DNA of 64,000 nucleotides from Marinobacter antarcticus (GCF_900142385.1 NZ_FRAQ01000001.1:1488001-1552000), one strand, 5' to 3'; positions 25,473 to 35,585 are shown, numbered from the stretch's first letter. A program made the numbers and translations. Notes: generated from the sequence alone by a model not told the origin.

Positions 25473-26747
25473 TCAGCCCATGTGGAGCAGCATGGATTGC
25501 GGAGACTCCAGGTAACCCTTCCACAGATTGTTGAACCGGGCGATGGTGCCGCCGTCAATAACTCGGTGGTCGCCCGCCCAGCTGATCGTCATGATCGCGC
25601 GCTCCACCACCTGCCCGTTGGCATCAAAGCGCGGCAGCTTCTGGGTGCGGCCCAAAGCCACAATAGCCACTTCCGGAGCATTGATGATGGGTGAGGCGTA
25701 GGTGCCGCCCAGTGCGCCAATGTTGGAAATGGTTATGGTGCCGCCTTTGAGATCCGGCTGGCTTACCCGACCTTCCCGGGCCGCTTCGGTCAGCCGGGTT
25801 ACCTCGTCAGCAATCTCCAGCAGGGTAAGCTGACCCACGTTTTTAACGTTCGGTACAAGCAGCCCGATTTTGCTGTCCACGGCCATGCCCACGTTGCATT
25901 GGGGTTGGTAGTGGATCTCGGTAACATCCTCGTTGACCTGGCTGTTGAGCACCGGGTATTCACGAACCGCGAGCGCGATCGCTTTCATGATGAACGGCAT
26001 CAGCGTGAGGCGTGAGCCCCGGGCTTCGGCTTCCGGCTTTAGCTGCTGGCGCAGGCTCAGCAATTCGGTAACATCAATGTCTTCGCTGAAGTTGAAGTGC
26101 GGAATGGTCGATGCAGACGCCACCATGCGCTTGGCCATTACGGCCTGCATGCCTTTTATGGGCTCTATGCGGACTTCCTGGTTTTGCGCTTCAGGTCTTC
26201 GTGGCCGGCTTTCTGATACCGACGAACCTCCTGAAGCAGGCTGTTCCATATGCGACAGCACATCGGCTTTGAGTACGCGACCGTCCTTGCCCGAGCCTTC
26301 GATATCTCCCAGCGTCAGTTCGTTCTCTCGAACCAGGCGGCGCACAGCGGGGCTGGCGGGAGTCCGTTGATCCTCCGGGGAGGTGGCAGATTTTGCAACG
26401 GGCGTTGCAGCTGCTTCCGGCTTTTGTTGAGTGTCAGCCTGCTTTGCCTCTGGCTCTGCGCTTTTCTCGCTTTCTTCGCTGGCCTTGGGCTGTTCACCAG
26501 AGCCTTCACCGCTTTCATCAATAAGCTCAAACAGCGGCGCATGCACCTTGGCGATGTCGCCTTCCTTCCAGTACAGGCGGGTCACTCGTCCCTTGTAGGG
26601 GGCGGGAATCTCTACCAGCGCCTTATCGGTCATGACTTCTGCGACCGGCTGATCTTCCTCGATCAGATCACCTTCACTCACCAGCCATTTGACCAGCTCA
26701 CATTCCACGATACCTTCGCCGATATCGGGCAGTATAAAATCACTCAT
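25473..26747 (-). CDS. bkdB: Branched-chain 2-oxoacid dehydrogenase E2 (dihydrolipoamide acyltransferase)
   Basis: 424 residues. An N-terminal lipoyl domain has the modified lysine at position 42 (MTDKALVEIPAP). A Glu/Ala/Lys-rich linker follows, then a peripheral subunit-binding domain (ASPAVRRLVRENELTLGDIE, GSGKDGRVLKADV) and the catalytic domain ending near AGDHRVIDGGTIARF, which holds the active-site His and Asp. A single lipoyl domain fits a BCKDH-type rather than a pyruvate complex of this group. It transfers branched acyl groups to CoA in valine, leucine and isoleucine degradation. No E3 gene follows in the operon. Confidence 0.9.
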   Translation of the reverse strand: MSDFILPDIGEGIVECELVKWLVSEGDLIEEDQPVAEVMTDKALVEIPAPYKGRVTRLYWKEGDIAKVHAPLFELIDESGEGSGEQPKASEESEKSAEPEAKQADTQQKPEAAATPVAKSATSPEDQRTPASPAVRRLVRENELTLGDIEGSGKDGRVLKADVLSHMEQPASGGSSVSESRPRRPEAQNQEVRIEPIKGMQAVMAKRMVASASTIPHFNFSEDIDVTELLSLRQQLKPEAEARGSRLTLMPFIMKAIALAVREYPVLNSQVNEDVTEIHYQPQCNVGMAVDSKIGLLVPNVKNVGQLTLLEIADEVTRLTEAAREGRVSQPDLKGGTITISNIGALGGTYASPIINAPEVAIVALGRTQKLPRFDANGQVVERAIMTISWAGDHRVIDGGTIARFNNLWKGYLESPQSMLLHMG

Positions 26748-26773
26748 AATCGTTCTCCTGTCCGGATATCAGC

Positions 26774-27751
26774 CTAGAATTCGATGCTTTCCCGAATGGC
26801 CTCATAGACCTTCAGGTGATTGGGGAAGTGCTCTTTCTCCAGCACCAGCGGGAAGGGTGTGTCCATCCCGGTGACTCGTGCGATCGGGGATTCCAGATAC
26901 AGGAAGCAGCGCTCCTGGATGGTGGCGGCTATCTCGCCGGCAAAGCCGCCCGTCAGGGGTGCTTCGTGGGTGATCACCAGCCGCCCGGTTTTAAGCACTG
27001 ACTTGGCGACGGCTTCCACATCCCAGGGCAGGATCGTACGCAAATCAATAATTTCGCAGGAGAAGCCTTCTTTTTCTGCCATTTCGACGGCTTTTTCGAT
27101 CACTTCCATCTGGGCGCCCCAGCCGAGCACCGTCACATCGGTGCCTTCCTTCAGAACTTCGGCTTCACCCAGCGGCAACTGGTATTCGCCTTCCGGCACC
27201 TCGCCTGTGGAGGCGCGGTACAGGCGTTTTGGCTCAAAGAACAGGGTGGGGTTGGGGTCGTTGATGGAAGCCAGTAGCAGCCCTTTAGCCTGGTGCGGGT
27301 TGCGTGGTACCACAATTTTCAGGCCAGGTGTGTGGGCGAAATAGGCTTCCGGAGATTGGGAGTGGTAAAGGCCACCCGCAATACCGCCGCCGTAGGGCGT
27401 TCGGATAGTTAAACCACCCACATCGAAAAGGTTGCCGGAACGATAGCGGAACTTGGCCGACTCGTTAACAATCTGGTCGAAGGCGGGAAAGATGTAGTCC
27501 GCAAACTGAATCTCGGCCACAGGGAATGAGCCCTGAGCCGCAAGACCGTTGGCGAACCCGATAATGCCCTGTTCTACCAGGGGCGTATTGAAGCAGCGAT
27601 CTTTGCCGTACTTCTGTTGCAGATTGCTGGTGGCACGGAATACGCCACCAAAAACACCCACATCCTCACCAAAGCACAGAACCTTATCGTTGGCAGCCAT
27701 CGCGATATCAAGCGCATCGTTGATGGCCTGCAGCATGTTCATCTTCGCCAT
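26774..27751 (-). CDS. bkdA2: Branched-chain 2-oxoacid dehydrogenase E1 beta subunit
   Basis: 325 residues. The transketolase-like pyrimidine domain begins [20 protein letters not shown], with [14 protein letters not shown], then the family segments [15 protein letters not shown] and [20 protein letters not shown]. The C-terminal domain includes [20 protein letters not shown]. The start at 27751 lies one base after the E1 alpha stop and has GGGAGGGG upstream; the frame reaches 30 codons further, inside E1 alpha. With E1 alpha it decarboxylates branched-chain 2-oxoacids using thiamine diphosphate. Confidence 0.93.
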   Translation of the reverse strand: MAKMNMLQAINDALDIAMAANDKVLCFGEDVGVFGGVFRATSNLQQKYGKDRCFNTPLVEQGIIGFANGLAAQGSFPVAEIQFADYIFPAFDQIVNESAKFRYRSGNLFDVGGLTIRTPYGGGIAGGLYHSQSPEAYFAHTPGLKIVVPRNPHQAKGLLLASINDPNPTLFFEPKRLYRASTGEVPEGEYQLPLGEAEVLKEGTDVTVLGWGAQMEVIEKAVEMAEKEGFSCEIIDLRTILPWDVEAVAKSVLKTGRLVITHEAPLTGGFAGEIAATIQERCFLYLESPIARVTGMDTPFPLVLEKEHFPNHLKVYEAIRESIEF

Positions 27752-27752
27752 G

Positions 27753-28937
27753 TTATGCCCCTCCCTGAACGTGAGCAGCCGACTTGGGATATTCGTCCGG
27801 ATATTTGCGGATGTGTGCCTTGAGCTTCTCGAACTGCGCATTCAGCAGCGGCGGCACATCGTCGTACACATCCGTTATCAGGGATTCCAGCGGGGGAGGC
27901 GGGAGCTTCTGGGCTCGCTTCATGGTTTCGAGCACTTCACGGCGCAGGCGTTCCTGCAATTCTTTCTCTTCGTCCTCGCTCCACCATTTGTGCTTTTTGA
28001 GCCAGTTTTGCATGCGCAGGATCGGGTCTTTCTCGCGCCACACGGCTTCTTCATCTTTGCTGCGATAGCCAGATGGATCATCGGAGGATGAGTGCGCGGC
28101 CAGGCGATAGGTCATGGCTTCGATCAGAACCGGGCGGTTCTCTTCAACCGCCAGTTTGCGGGCGGCTTCGGTGGCCTGGTAAACGGCCAGAATGTCGTTA
28201 CCGTCTACACGAATGGTATCCATTTTGTAGCCAAACCCACGGGGTGCTATGCCATCGGCGGCAAACTGTTCATCAGCGGGGGTGGAAATGGCATAGCCAT
28301 TGTTGCGACAGAAGAAAATAGCGGGTACCCGATGTACGGTAGCCATGTTAAGGCCAGCATGGAAGTCGCCTTCCGAGGCTGCGCCCTCACCGAAATAGAC
28401 AATGGTGCAATGTCCGTCACCGGCCATTTTCTGGCCATAGGCATAGCCGGTCGCCTGGGGGATTTGCGTGGCTAACGGCGACGAGATGGTCATGTAATTG
28501 AGCTTGCTGGAGCCATAATGTACCGGCATCTGGCGGCCTTTGCCGTAGTCCAGTTCATTGCCGAACAACTGGTTCATGAACTCGTCAATGGTGAAGCCGC
28601 GATAGGCCAGCGCACCCTGCTCACGGTACTGGCCCATGATCATGTCGGCGTCGTCCAGCGCGGCGGTACTGCCGATAACGGAAGCCTCCTCGCCGGTGCA
28701 CTGCATGTAAAAGCTCAGGCGGCCCTGGCGTTGGGCGCCAAGCATGCGCTCATCCAGCACGCGGGTTGTAACCATCGCACGGTAGATTCGCAGAGCTTTT
28801 TCTTTGTCGATGTCAGGCGCTTTGCCGCCTTTGTAGAGCGAGCCGTCCTGCTTCAGGAGTTTGAACGTTGGAATGCGGAACTCTGCACCGTCCGTAAAAA
28901 CAGGGGTATAAACGGTTTTGGACTTTGTTGTTGTCAT
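27753..28937 (-). CDS. bkdA1: Branched-chain 2-oxoacid dehydrogenase E1 alpha subunit
   Basis: 394 residues. The thiamine diphosphate signature [17 protein letters not shown] with downstream [10 protein letters not shown] is clear, as are [20 protein letters not shown] and the loop [20 protein letters not shown], which in BCKDH carries regulatory serines. It heads the operon bkdA1-bkdA2-bkdB-kinase. A palindrome like those bound by LiuR-type MerR regulators lies about 195 bases upstream of its start. Confidence 0.93.
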   Translation of the reverse strand: MTTTKSKTVYTPVFTDGAEFRIPTFKLLKQDGSLYKGGKAPDIDKEKALRIYRAMVTTRVLDERMLGAQRQGRLSFYMQCTGEEASVIGSTAALDDADMIMGQYREQGALAYRGFTIDEFMNQLFGNELDYGKGRQMPVHYGSSKLNYMTISSPLATQIPQATGYAYGQKMAGDGHCTIVYFGEGAASEGDFHAGLNMATVHRVPAIFFCRNNGYAISTPADEQFAADGIAPRGFGYKMDTIRVDGNDILAVYQATEAARKLAVEENRPVLIEAMTYRLAAHSSSDDPSGYRSKDEEAVWREKDPILRMQNWLKKHKWWSEDEEKELQERLRREVLETMKRAQKLPPPPLESLITDVYDDVPPLLNAQFEKLKAHIRKYPDEYPKSAAHVQGGA

Positions 28938-29264
28938 AATCCTCTTCCTGGGGTGAGGGCTTGAGGAACAGAATGCCCCTTGTGAGGGCCTCGTTAATTT
29001 TCGGAGCCTTGTTCTATCTGCCGGCGTTTTGCCAAAGTATAGAACGCTTTATGCAACCCTGCCGGCGTTGCAATGATGCTCCCGTTGCCAGCCTTTTCGG
29101 TTTGGGTAAAACCGGCTGAGATCTGGCAAAATTGACCTTAACGTAAAGTGCGGGTTTTGGGTAGTGTCTTTCCAGGTGAGCTATCGCTCCCAAGAAGATA
29201 GACTGCGCACTTCACCGGCGGTTCACGCCGCATCTGACGGGATTCTTGAAAAGGGAAAAGGGAC
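28938..29264. other. Divergent intergenic region between the bkd operon and the DUF2339 gene
   Basis: 327 bases without a gene. It holds the TTGACCTTAACGTAAA palindrome at 29132-29147. An open frame of 100 codons crosses part of it but lacks coding character. Confidence 0.5.
29132..29147. promoter_or_regulatory. LiuR-like palindrome upstream of the bkd operon
   Basis: TTGACCTTAACGTAAA is an imperfect palindrome (6 of 8 positions match between half-sites) centred on TTAA. It resembles the operators of MerR-family LiuR, which controls branched-chain amino acid degradation in proteobacteria. No liuR gene lies in the window. Confidence 0.45.
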
Positions 29265-31835
29265 TTGGAAGCAATACTCATTCTTCTTGGCGTGGGCCTC
29301 GCACTTTTCATACCTGTGGGTTCCGTTCTTGGCTTTCTGGCCTTTCGGCAACGGAACATCCACTCCTCTCGCATTGAGGCTCTGGGCCATGAGGTTTCAG
29401 AGTTACGTCGGGAGATTGAGAATCTCAGGCGCCCGGTTGAGCATTGGGTCGAACCTACTGGCCTAACGTATGCCCAATCACCTGAGCCGGAGCCAGCCTT
29501 CACCCCAGCAGCGAAGGAGTCTGTTGACGAGCCCGCGGTTGAAACAAACGACTGGCTCGCGCCCGGAGCAACTGCCCGCGATTACTCCCGCATCAGCCAG
29601 GCATTGAAAGAAAACTGGATGGTCTGGCTTGGTGGCCTGAGTGTGGCACTGGCCGGTATTTTTATGGTCAGCCATTCCATCAGTGCCGGGTTGATTAGCC
29701 CTGTGCAGCAATTGCTGCTCGCTCTGGCCACAGGTCTTGCTCTGCATGCAGGCGCGGAGTTCCTGCGCCGGCGTCATATGAGCACTGATCAGGTATTTGC
29801 TGCGCTGGCCGGCGGAGGCAGTATTACCTTGTATGCGGCATTGCTCGCAGGTGTTCACCACTATGAGCTAATCAGCCCTGTAGCCGGGTTAATCGTTCTG
29901 GCAGTTGTGTCTCTGGCGACTATGGCGTTGGCTCTGATACATGGCCCCTTGCTGGCTATCATGGGCCTGAGCGGTGCCTATCTTGTGCCTCTGTTGATCG
30001 GCGGTGAAGGTGGCAGCGTTGCCTTTGTACTTTCCTACAGTTTCCTGATTACCTTCAGCTCACTCCTGTTAATGCGTTACGTCTTTCGCGACTGGCTGTG
30101 GTACGCCACGCTCGCTGGCGCATTACTGTGGTGGGCCGTCACAGTGGCTGCTGCGGCGGCTGCAATGGCAACGGCCTGGTATCTGGCAGCACTGTTTGTG
30201 GTTTTTGCATTCTTGCCCGGCAAGGAGCAGGCGGCGCCATCGCGTATGCGTGAGGCGTTTCTGCCGCTATTGGCCATATGGGGTATCTCGATTGCTCAGC
30301 AGTCCGGTGATAACCCAGCGCTGTGGAGCAGGCTGCTCATCCTGCCTGTGGCATCCCTGATCCCCCAGAGTCGCGGATTGCTCTGGTTCCTGCCTTGGGG
30401 CGCAGTCTTGGCCAGCGCCGCCGGCTGGCTGCTTTATATGGGCAGGATGGACGGTGATTTCGTGTATCTGGCACAGATACCCCTGAATCAGCAAGCGGGG
30501 TTTGTCAGCTACCTTATTGCCGCAGCAATAATCACCACCGGCATCGGTTTATGGCTATGGGAGCGATACTCCAATCAGCGACGTTGGGCTTCGCTGACGC
30601 TGCTTTCGCCGCTGGTTTGGCTGGTGCTTGGCTGGCTTCTGCTGCACGGTTATGGCGAGATGTCAGCGGTGTGGGCGGTGGCCACTCTGCTGCTTGGCGG
30701 TGTTTACGGCGTTCTCGCCTGGCGAATGGAAGGGCGTGCCCGTTACGGGAATGGCGTGGTCTGGGCGTTGTTGGCGGCGCATGTCAGCTACTCGCTGGCC
30801 ACGGTTATGGCCTTCCGCGAAGCGTCGCTCACGTTGGCATTATCGGTTCAGTTCGTCAGCCTTACCTGGCTGGCGCGGCGTTATCAAATGCCAGAGCTAT
30901 ACCTGTTGCTGAAAGGTGTGTTGGCGCTTGTTGTCGCGCGACTGACCTTCAACCCCTGGTTGCAGGGCTATGATGCCAGTGTTCATTGGTCGCTGTGGAC
31001 CTACGGCGGCGCAACGCTGCTTGCTGCGGTTGCAGCCAGGCTTGCCGATAAAAGCCACTCGATTCGCCCCTGGCTGGAAGGTGCAACCTTGCACCTGCTT
31101 GTGCTGTTCCTGGGCGCCGAGCTGCGTTACTGGCTTTACGACGGCGATATTTTCATCCACGAATACAGCCTTGCCGAGGCAACGATGAACACGCTGCTCT
31201 GGGGTGCACTGAGTGTTACTTACGCGGTTCGTGCCAAGGCAAGCCAGTCGCTGGCCTGGCTCTATCGGCTGTTCTCGTGGATTCTGCTGGCGCTCTCGGG
31301 AGCCAGCTATCTCACGCTTCTTACCCTGCACAACCCTTGGTGGAGTGGCGGCGCTATTGGCAGTATGCCCATTTTCAACATGCTGCTGCCTGCCTTTGGT
31401 GGCCCGGTGCTTCTGGCGCTTGTTGTCAGCCGGTTTCCGGAGATTGCGCCCCGGCTCTGGTCGTTGTGTGTTGCAGCTGCGAGCTTTCTCCTGTTCACTG
31501 CCCTGGAAATCCGTCAGCTCTGGCAAGGCAGCGATATGGCGCTGTGGTTCGGCATGACAGAGGGCGAGCTGTATACCTATTCGGTTGTCGGCATGCTTTA
31601 CGCCATCGCCGCAATTATCTACGCCACGGTTTATTCGGCGAAAAGTGCCCATATTGTCTTGTACAAGGCGGGCATGGCTCTGCTGGGCATTGTCATCGGC
31701 AAAATTTTCCTGATCGATATGGCCGGCCTGCAAGGGCTTTGGCGGGTTGCAGCCTTTATGGGGCTGGGGCTTGCCCTGTTGGGCCTTGCCTGGGTGTACC
31801 GAAAAGCGCAGCGTGCCAGTATTCAGGCTCCATGA
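29265..31835 (+). CDS. DUF2339 multi-pass membrane protein
   Basis: 856 residues. An N-terminal membrane helix and a short coiled coil (ALGHEVSELRREIENLRRP) are followed by more than twenty hydrophobic segments. ENWMVWLGGLSVALAGIFMV near residue 115 and GKIFLIDMAGLQGLWRVAAF near the C-terminus are hallmarks of DUF2339. The start is TTG behind AAAAGGG; no better start is seen. The family's function is unknown; its architecture suggests an envelope role. Confidence 0.85.
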   Translation: MEAILILLGVGLALFIPVGSVLGFLAFRQRNIHSSRIEALGHEVSELRREIENLRRPVEHWVEPTGLTYAQSPEPEPAFTPAAKESVDEPAVETNDWLAPGATARDYSRISQALKENWMVWLGGLSVALAGIFMVSHSISAGLISPVQQLLLALATGLALHAGAEFLRRRHMSTDQVFAALAGGGSITLYAALLAGVHHYELISPVAGLIVLAVVSLATMALALIHGPLLAIMGLSGAYLVPLLIGGEGGSVAFVLSYSFLITFSSLLLMRYVFRDWLWYATLAGALLWWAVTVAAAAAAMATAWYLAALFVVFAFLPGKEQAAPSRMREAFLPLLAIWGISIAQQSGDNPALWSRLLILPVASLIPQSRGLLWFLPWGAVLASAAGWLLYMGRMDGDFVYLAQIPLNQQAGFVSYLIAAAIITTGIGLWLWERYSNQRRWASLTLLSPLVWLVLGWLLLHGYGEMSAVWAVATLLLGGVYGVLAWRMEGRARYGNGVVWALLAAHVSYSLATVMAFREASLTLALSVQFVSLTWLARRYQMPELYLLLKGVLALVVARLTFNPWLQGYDASVHWSLWTYGGATLLAAVAARLADKSHSIRPWLEGATLHLLVLFLGAELRYWLYDGDIFIHEYSLAEATMNTLLWGALSVTYAVRAKASQSLAWLYRLFSWILLALSGASYLTLLTLHNPWWSGGAIGSMPIFNMLLPAFGGPVLLALVVSRFPEIAPRLWSLCVAAASFLLFTALEIRQLWQGSDMALWFGMTEGELYTYSVVGMLYAIAAIIYATVYSAKSAHIVLYKAGMALLGIVIGKIFLIDMAGLQGLWRVAAFMGLGLALLGLAWVYRKAQRASIQAP

Positions 31836-31864
31836 GCCTCATTTATTAAACAGAGATTCAGATT

Positions 31865-32248
31865 ATGAGTGATGAGCAGTTAACGAGTGTGCTCGAGTTG
31901 AGCGGTGAAGAGCGATACGACTACTTTCTGAGCGAAGTGATGGAGGAGCGGGAGATCTGGATACTGGTCAATTCCGGGAACCGTTTTCTGTCAATCGTGT
32001 CTGAAGATGACGGAGTGGCGCACTTGCCGGTCTGGCCCAGCTCGGAATTCGCCGTTGCCTACGCCAAGGGTTCAGACGATTTGACTCCGAAGAGCATCTC
32101 GCTGCCCGATTTCTTCAAGAAATGGGTCCCGGGCTTGTCAAAAGACGGGCTGCAGGTGGGCGTATTTCCGGGCCTTGATAAAACCGTGTGGATAACCGAA
32201 GCGGACGAACTGAAGAAAGACCTGCAGGATGAGCTTTCCAGTTTCTAG
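31865..32248 (+). CDS. DUF2750 domain protein
   Basis: 127 residues, acidic and soluble. The segment ERYDYFLSEVMEEREIWILV and then LPVWPSSEFAVAYAKGSDDL follow the DUF2750 pattern. It is 29 bases downstream of the DUF2339 gene and 33 bases upstream of trxC, so the three may be co-transcribed. Function unknown. Confidence 0.8.
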   Translation: MSDEQLTSVLELSGEERYDYFLSEVMEEREIWILVNSGNRFLSIVSEDDGVAHLPVWPSSEFAVAYAKGSDDLTPKSISLPDFFKKWVPGLSKDGLQVGVFPGLDKTVWITEADELKKDLQDELSSF

Positions 32249-32281
32249 GGTGATCGATTAAACGTGCTGTGAGGTGAATTC

Positions 32282-32722
32282 ATGAGTGACGACGTTAAAC
32301 ATGTAGTGTGTCCCCATTGCGACAAGATAAACCGCGTGCCAGCGGCTCGCCTGGCATCTGGCGGCAATTGCGGAGCCTGCAAAAAGCCCTTATGGCCAGA
32401 GGGCGTGCTTGAGCTGACCGAGCAGAGTTTCGCTGCGCATACCGGTCGCAGCGATTTGCCCGTGTTGGTGGATTTCTGGGCGAGCTGGTGTGGCCCCTGC
32501 AAAATGATGGCACCACAGTTTGAGCAGGCAGCTCGCGGTTGGCGGGGAAAGGTTCGCTTCGCCAAGCTCAATACCGAGGAGCACTCGGGGCCGGCAGGGC
32601 AATACAGCATTCGCAGTATTCCGACACTGATTCTGTTTCGTAATGGCCGCGAACTGGCTCGTCAGAGCGGCGCTATGAATCAGGGGCAGATCAATCAGTG
32701 GCTACAAAGTAACGGTTATTGA
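32282..32722 (+). CDS. trxC: Thioredoxin 2
   Basis: 146 residues. The N-terminal zinc-binding extension typical of TrxC has cysteines 10, 13, 30 and 33 (VCPHCDKINR and NCGACKKPLW). The thioredoxin fold follows with WCGPC (C70 and C73), the cis-proline IRSIPTLILF and a final helix. Cytoplasmic disulfide reductase linked to oxidative stress. Its start follows GAGGTGAATTC. Confidence 0.95.
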   Translation: MSDDVKHVVCPHCDKINRVPAARLASGGNCGACKKPLWPEGVLELTEQSFAAHTGRSDLPVLVDFWASWCGPCKMMAPQFEQAARGWRGKVRFAKLNTEEHSGPAGQYSIRSIPTLILFRNGRELARQSGAMNQGQINQWLQSNGY

Positions 32723-32946
32723 AAAATACGTCGCCTGATGATCGAGTGAGTGCAAAAAACAGGTGATCAACAAGTAGCCTGGTCAGTTAACGGTCATATT
32801 TGTCGAACGCCCGTTTTAACTGGCCCGAGCTTACTTGTCCCGCTCCTTTTCACAAAGTTATCCACAGATTTCCGGGATAAGTCACATGCAGGAAATTCAT
32901 GCTCATGCCGGGCGAGCACGAAAGCCGGCATTCAAGGAGTTTCGTT

Positions 32947-33126
32947 ATGGGAACACTGCTGATCATTCTTGTTATTCTGTTTTTGGCGCTGATCGTTATT
33001 CTGCCTCTGGTTGAGAAATATGCACCCAAAGGTGAGGAGCGCAACTATGGCAATCTCACGCGGTTCATCTTTCCGTTGGTAGCTTTGTTGATCGTGATAC
33101 AAATGATTTGGTATTACTTTTTCTGA
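32947..33126 (+). CDS. Small membrane protein of unknown function (59 aa)
   Basis: Two membrane helices (LLIILVILFLALIVILPLVE and LTRFIFPLVALLIVIQMIWY) flank a polar loop (KYAPKGEERNYGN), and the protein ends in WYYFF. AAGGAG is placed 9 bases before the ATG at 32947; the frame is open 16 codons earlier but without a site. No family recognised. Confidence 0.7.
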   Translation: MGTLLIILVILFLALIVILPLVEKYAPKGEERNYGNLTRFIFPLVALLIVIQMIWYYFF

Positions 33127-33280
33127 GTTTCAGGGCTTCGCCCGTCAGCCTTTTTTACACTTTCGCTAAACCTGCCTGAGCTGGCGCCGCGCAAGTGCTG
33201 GCCTTTTCTCCATAAAGAATTTTCCGGAACGGATATCGCATGTGTGCAGGGCAGGATCAGCCTGAAAGGATGCATGCCTC

Positions 33281-34762
33281 ATGAGTCAGTTCCACCCCAT
33301 CATTTACGTTCGTGGCTACGCCATGACCGCCAGTGAAATTGCCGATACCGTATCCATGCCCTATATGGGTTTTAACCTGGGCGCGACAAAGGTCCGTCAG
33401 TCATGGGATGGGAGCGTCTACAAGCAGGTCTTCGAATCACCAATGATGCGCCTGATGAAGGATTACGGCTATACCGATGCCTTCTCTGACGGTGCCGAGA
33501 TCGACCGGGACATTACCAATAAGACCGTGGTTATCTACCGGTACTACGATCAGGCGGACAGGGATTTCGGTGATGGTAAGCCTCTTTCCATTCCCGCGGC
33601 GGCGCTGCAGTTAAGGGATTTGATTCTGAATGTCCGGCAACATTTGTGCGGCGAGGACAAGGCGCTTCTGGCGGAATTCCGCGTGCACCTTGTGGCACAC
33701 TCAATGGGCGGCCTGGTGTGCCGGTGCCTGCTGCAGAATGACGGAATCAGCACCCCGGCAGTACGAGAAATTGTGGATAAGGTGTTTACCTATGCCACGC
33801 CACACAACGGCATAGAGATGGCCGGAATTAATGTACCTTCGTTTCTCGGGCTCTGGGATATCAACAATTTCAATCGCGAAACCATGGCAGATTATCTGAG
33901 CCTGGATGGCAAACCGGAAAGAGTGGATTCTCTGGATGGCAAATTCGACCCGGATCGGTTTTTCTGTCTGGTCGGTACCAATCAGCAAGACTATGGAGCG
34001 GCCAAAGGTGTCTCGAAGTGGCTTGCTGGCAAGATGAGTGACGGTTTGGTTGCCATCGAGAATGCCACGGTCCAGGGTGCGCCCAGAGCTTTTGTGTATC
34101 GCAGCCACAGCGGCCCTTATGGCATCGTTAATTCCGAAGATGGCTACCAGAACATGGTGCGGTTCCTGTTCGGTGATGTCCGCGTGGACGGCGTTCTGGA
34201 TGTTGAATCGCTGCCGCTGCCACCGTCTGTGGAGAAGGCGAGGAAGGAAGGCCGACGGGTTCGTGCTTCCTATTATTTTGAAGCCACCGTGTCGCCCCGG
34301 GGAGCGCGCAGTTTTCGACTGACCGAAAGGCGCAGGGAAACCTTCAGTGCCGTGCTGCGGAAGTTTGATGAAATGATGAAACCAAAGCAGGCAGGGCTGA
34401 ATTCTGCCCGCTCTCCGATGCTGTTCTCCACTTTCCTTGATAGTTCGAAAATTACGGTCGATCGTGGGCGAACGTTGGTGATGACCGTTGAGCTTGCTGT
34501 CTCCGCGACGGATTACTTTGTTGACGGTGCGCTGTGGACGGAGCACAGGGTGGAGGGCGAATACCTTTACCGGGACACGCTGACACTGAAAATGACCCCG
34601 GCCGGAGACGGCTGGAATCTGCGCTATGTCACCACTGACGAACATTGGAGTGAACGTGGTGGAAGCAAGGCCGAGTCTGATGGTGACAGTTACCTGATAC
34701 CCTTGTCCTCCAGGAAAGGTTTCGGGGCCCAGCTGCGGATGACGCTCCAGCGCCGCACCTGA
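33281..34762 (+). CDS. Alpha/beta hydrolase, lipase-like (493 aa)
   Basis: The N-terminal half is an alpha/beta hydrolase: PIIYVRGYAMT at the first strand, then nucleophile elbow VHLVAHSMGGLVCR and TYATPHNGIEMAG, the pattern of PGAP1-like or LCAT-like lipases. The catalytic serine is therefore in AHSMGG; a likely histidine lies in VYRSHSGPYG. The C-terminal 200 residues look like a beta-rich appended domain of unknown role. No signal peptide, so it may act in the cytoplasm or be exported another way; a T6SS phospholipase effector is conceivable but nothing adjacent supports it. Confidence 0.75.
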   Translation: MSQFHPIIYVRGYAMTASEIADTVSMPYMGFNLGATKVRQSWDGSVYKQVFESPMMRLMKDYGYTDAFSDGAEIDRDITNKTVVIYRYYDQADRDFGDGKPLSIPAAALQLRDLILNVRQHLCGEDKALLAEFRVHLVAHSMGGLVCRCLLQNDGISTPAVREIVDKVFTYATPHNGIEMAGINVPSFLGLWDINNFNRETMADYLSLDGKPERVDSLDGKFDPDRFFCLVGTNQQDYGAAKGVSKWLAGKMSDGLVAIENATVQGAPRAFVYRSHSGPYGIVNSEDGYQNMVRFLFGDVRVDGVLDVESLPLPPSVEKARKEGRRVRASYYFEATVSPRGARSFRLTERRRETFSAVLRKFDEMMKPKQAGLNSARSPMLFSTFLDSSKITVDRGRTLVMTVELAVSATDYFVDGALWTEHRVEGEYLYRDTLTLKMTPAGDGWNLRYVTTDEHWSERGGSKAESDGDSYLIPLSSRKGFGAQLRMTLQRRT

Positions 34763-34869
34763 TCGGCCTCGAAAGAAACCGGCACCCGGTGAAGAATGAT
34801 TTGTGGCGGCCCGCATAAGCTGGCAAAGTTCGGCGGATTCAGACACAACTCCACCAAGAGGACACGCCG

Positions 34870-35568
34870 GTGACGGACTTTGTAGATTACGCGCTGAACG
34901 ATGGTGTCGCGACAATCGTTATTACCAACGGTAAAGCGAACGCGCTCAGACATGAAGTGTTTGAAGAGCTGAACAGGGCTCTCGACCAGGCAGAACAGGA
35001 TAAGGCAGTGGTTATCCTGACCGGGCAGCCGGGTATTTTCTCCGGTGGCTATGATCTGAAGGAAATGCAGAAGGGCATGAAAGAAGCGGCTGCGTTGGTT
35101 TCTGTGGGCTCAAAGTTCACCCGCCGCCTGGCGGCTTTCCCGTTTCCGATAATCGGTGCATGCAGCGGCCACGCCATTGCCAAGGGTGCATTTATCATGC
35201 TGTCTGTGGACTACCGTGTTGGCATTGAGGGCAGTTTCAAGCTGGGGCTCAATGAAGTGGCTATCGGCATGACCATGCACAACGCGGGCATTGAAATTGC
35301 ACGGCACCGCCTGGCACCTGCTCACTTTTACCGTTCGGTTATCAATGCCGAAATTTACAACCCGGAAGGCGCTGTATCTGCTGGTTTCCTCGATGAAGTT
35401 GTCGCACCGGATCAGCTTCTGAGCCGAGCAAACGAACTGGCTCAGGGATTCCGGAAGCTGAACATGAGAGCGCACGCCCAGACCAAGCTTAAAGCCAAAG
35501 CTGGCTACCTCGAGCTGCTGGATCGCTGCATCGAGATAGACTCGGAGAGTCTTGGCCTCACGGCTTAA
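34870..35568 (+). CDS. Enoyl-CoA hydratase/isomerase family protein (crotonase-like)
   Basis: 232 residues, about 25 shorter than the common enoyl-CoA hydratase. The crotonase oxyanion-hole regions are seen as FSGGYDLKEM and GACSGHAIAKGAFIMLSVDY. The catalytic glutamate positions of classical hydratases are not clearly conserved (LGLNEVAIGMTMHNAGIEIA), so isomerase or another activity is possible. It starts with GTG behind GAGG. Confidence 0.85.
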   Translation: MTDFVDYALNDGVATIVITNGKANALRHEVFEELNRALDQAEQDKAVVILTGQPGIFSGGYDLKEMQKGMKEAAALVSVGSKFTRRLAAFPFPIIGACSGHAIAKGAFIMLSVDYRVGIEGSFKLGLNEVAIGMTMHNAGIEIARHRLAPAHFYRSVINAEIYNPEGAVSAGFLDEVVAPDQLLSRANELAQGFRKLNMRAHAQTKLKAKAGYLELLDRCIEIDSESLGLTA

Positions 35569-35585
35569 GGGGTATTTCTGGCGGG

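Noticed and set aside
32858..32866. TTATCCACA, a perfect DnaA-box
   Set aside because: A single box without neighbours, AT-rich unwinding region or replication genes; chance occurrence is likely.
33701..34915. A 404-codon minus-strand frame
   Set aside because: Covers the lipase-like gene on the other strand, whose catalytic motifs are clear; the antisense frame looks random.
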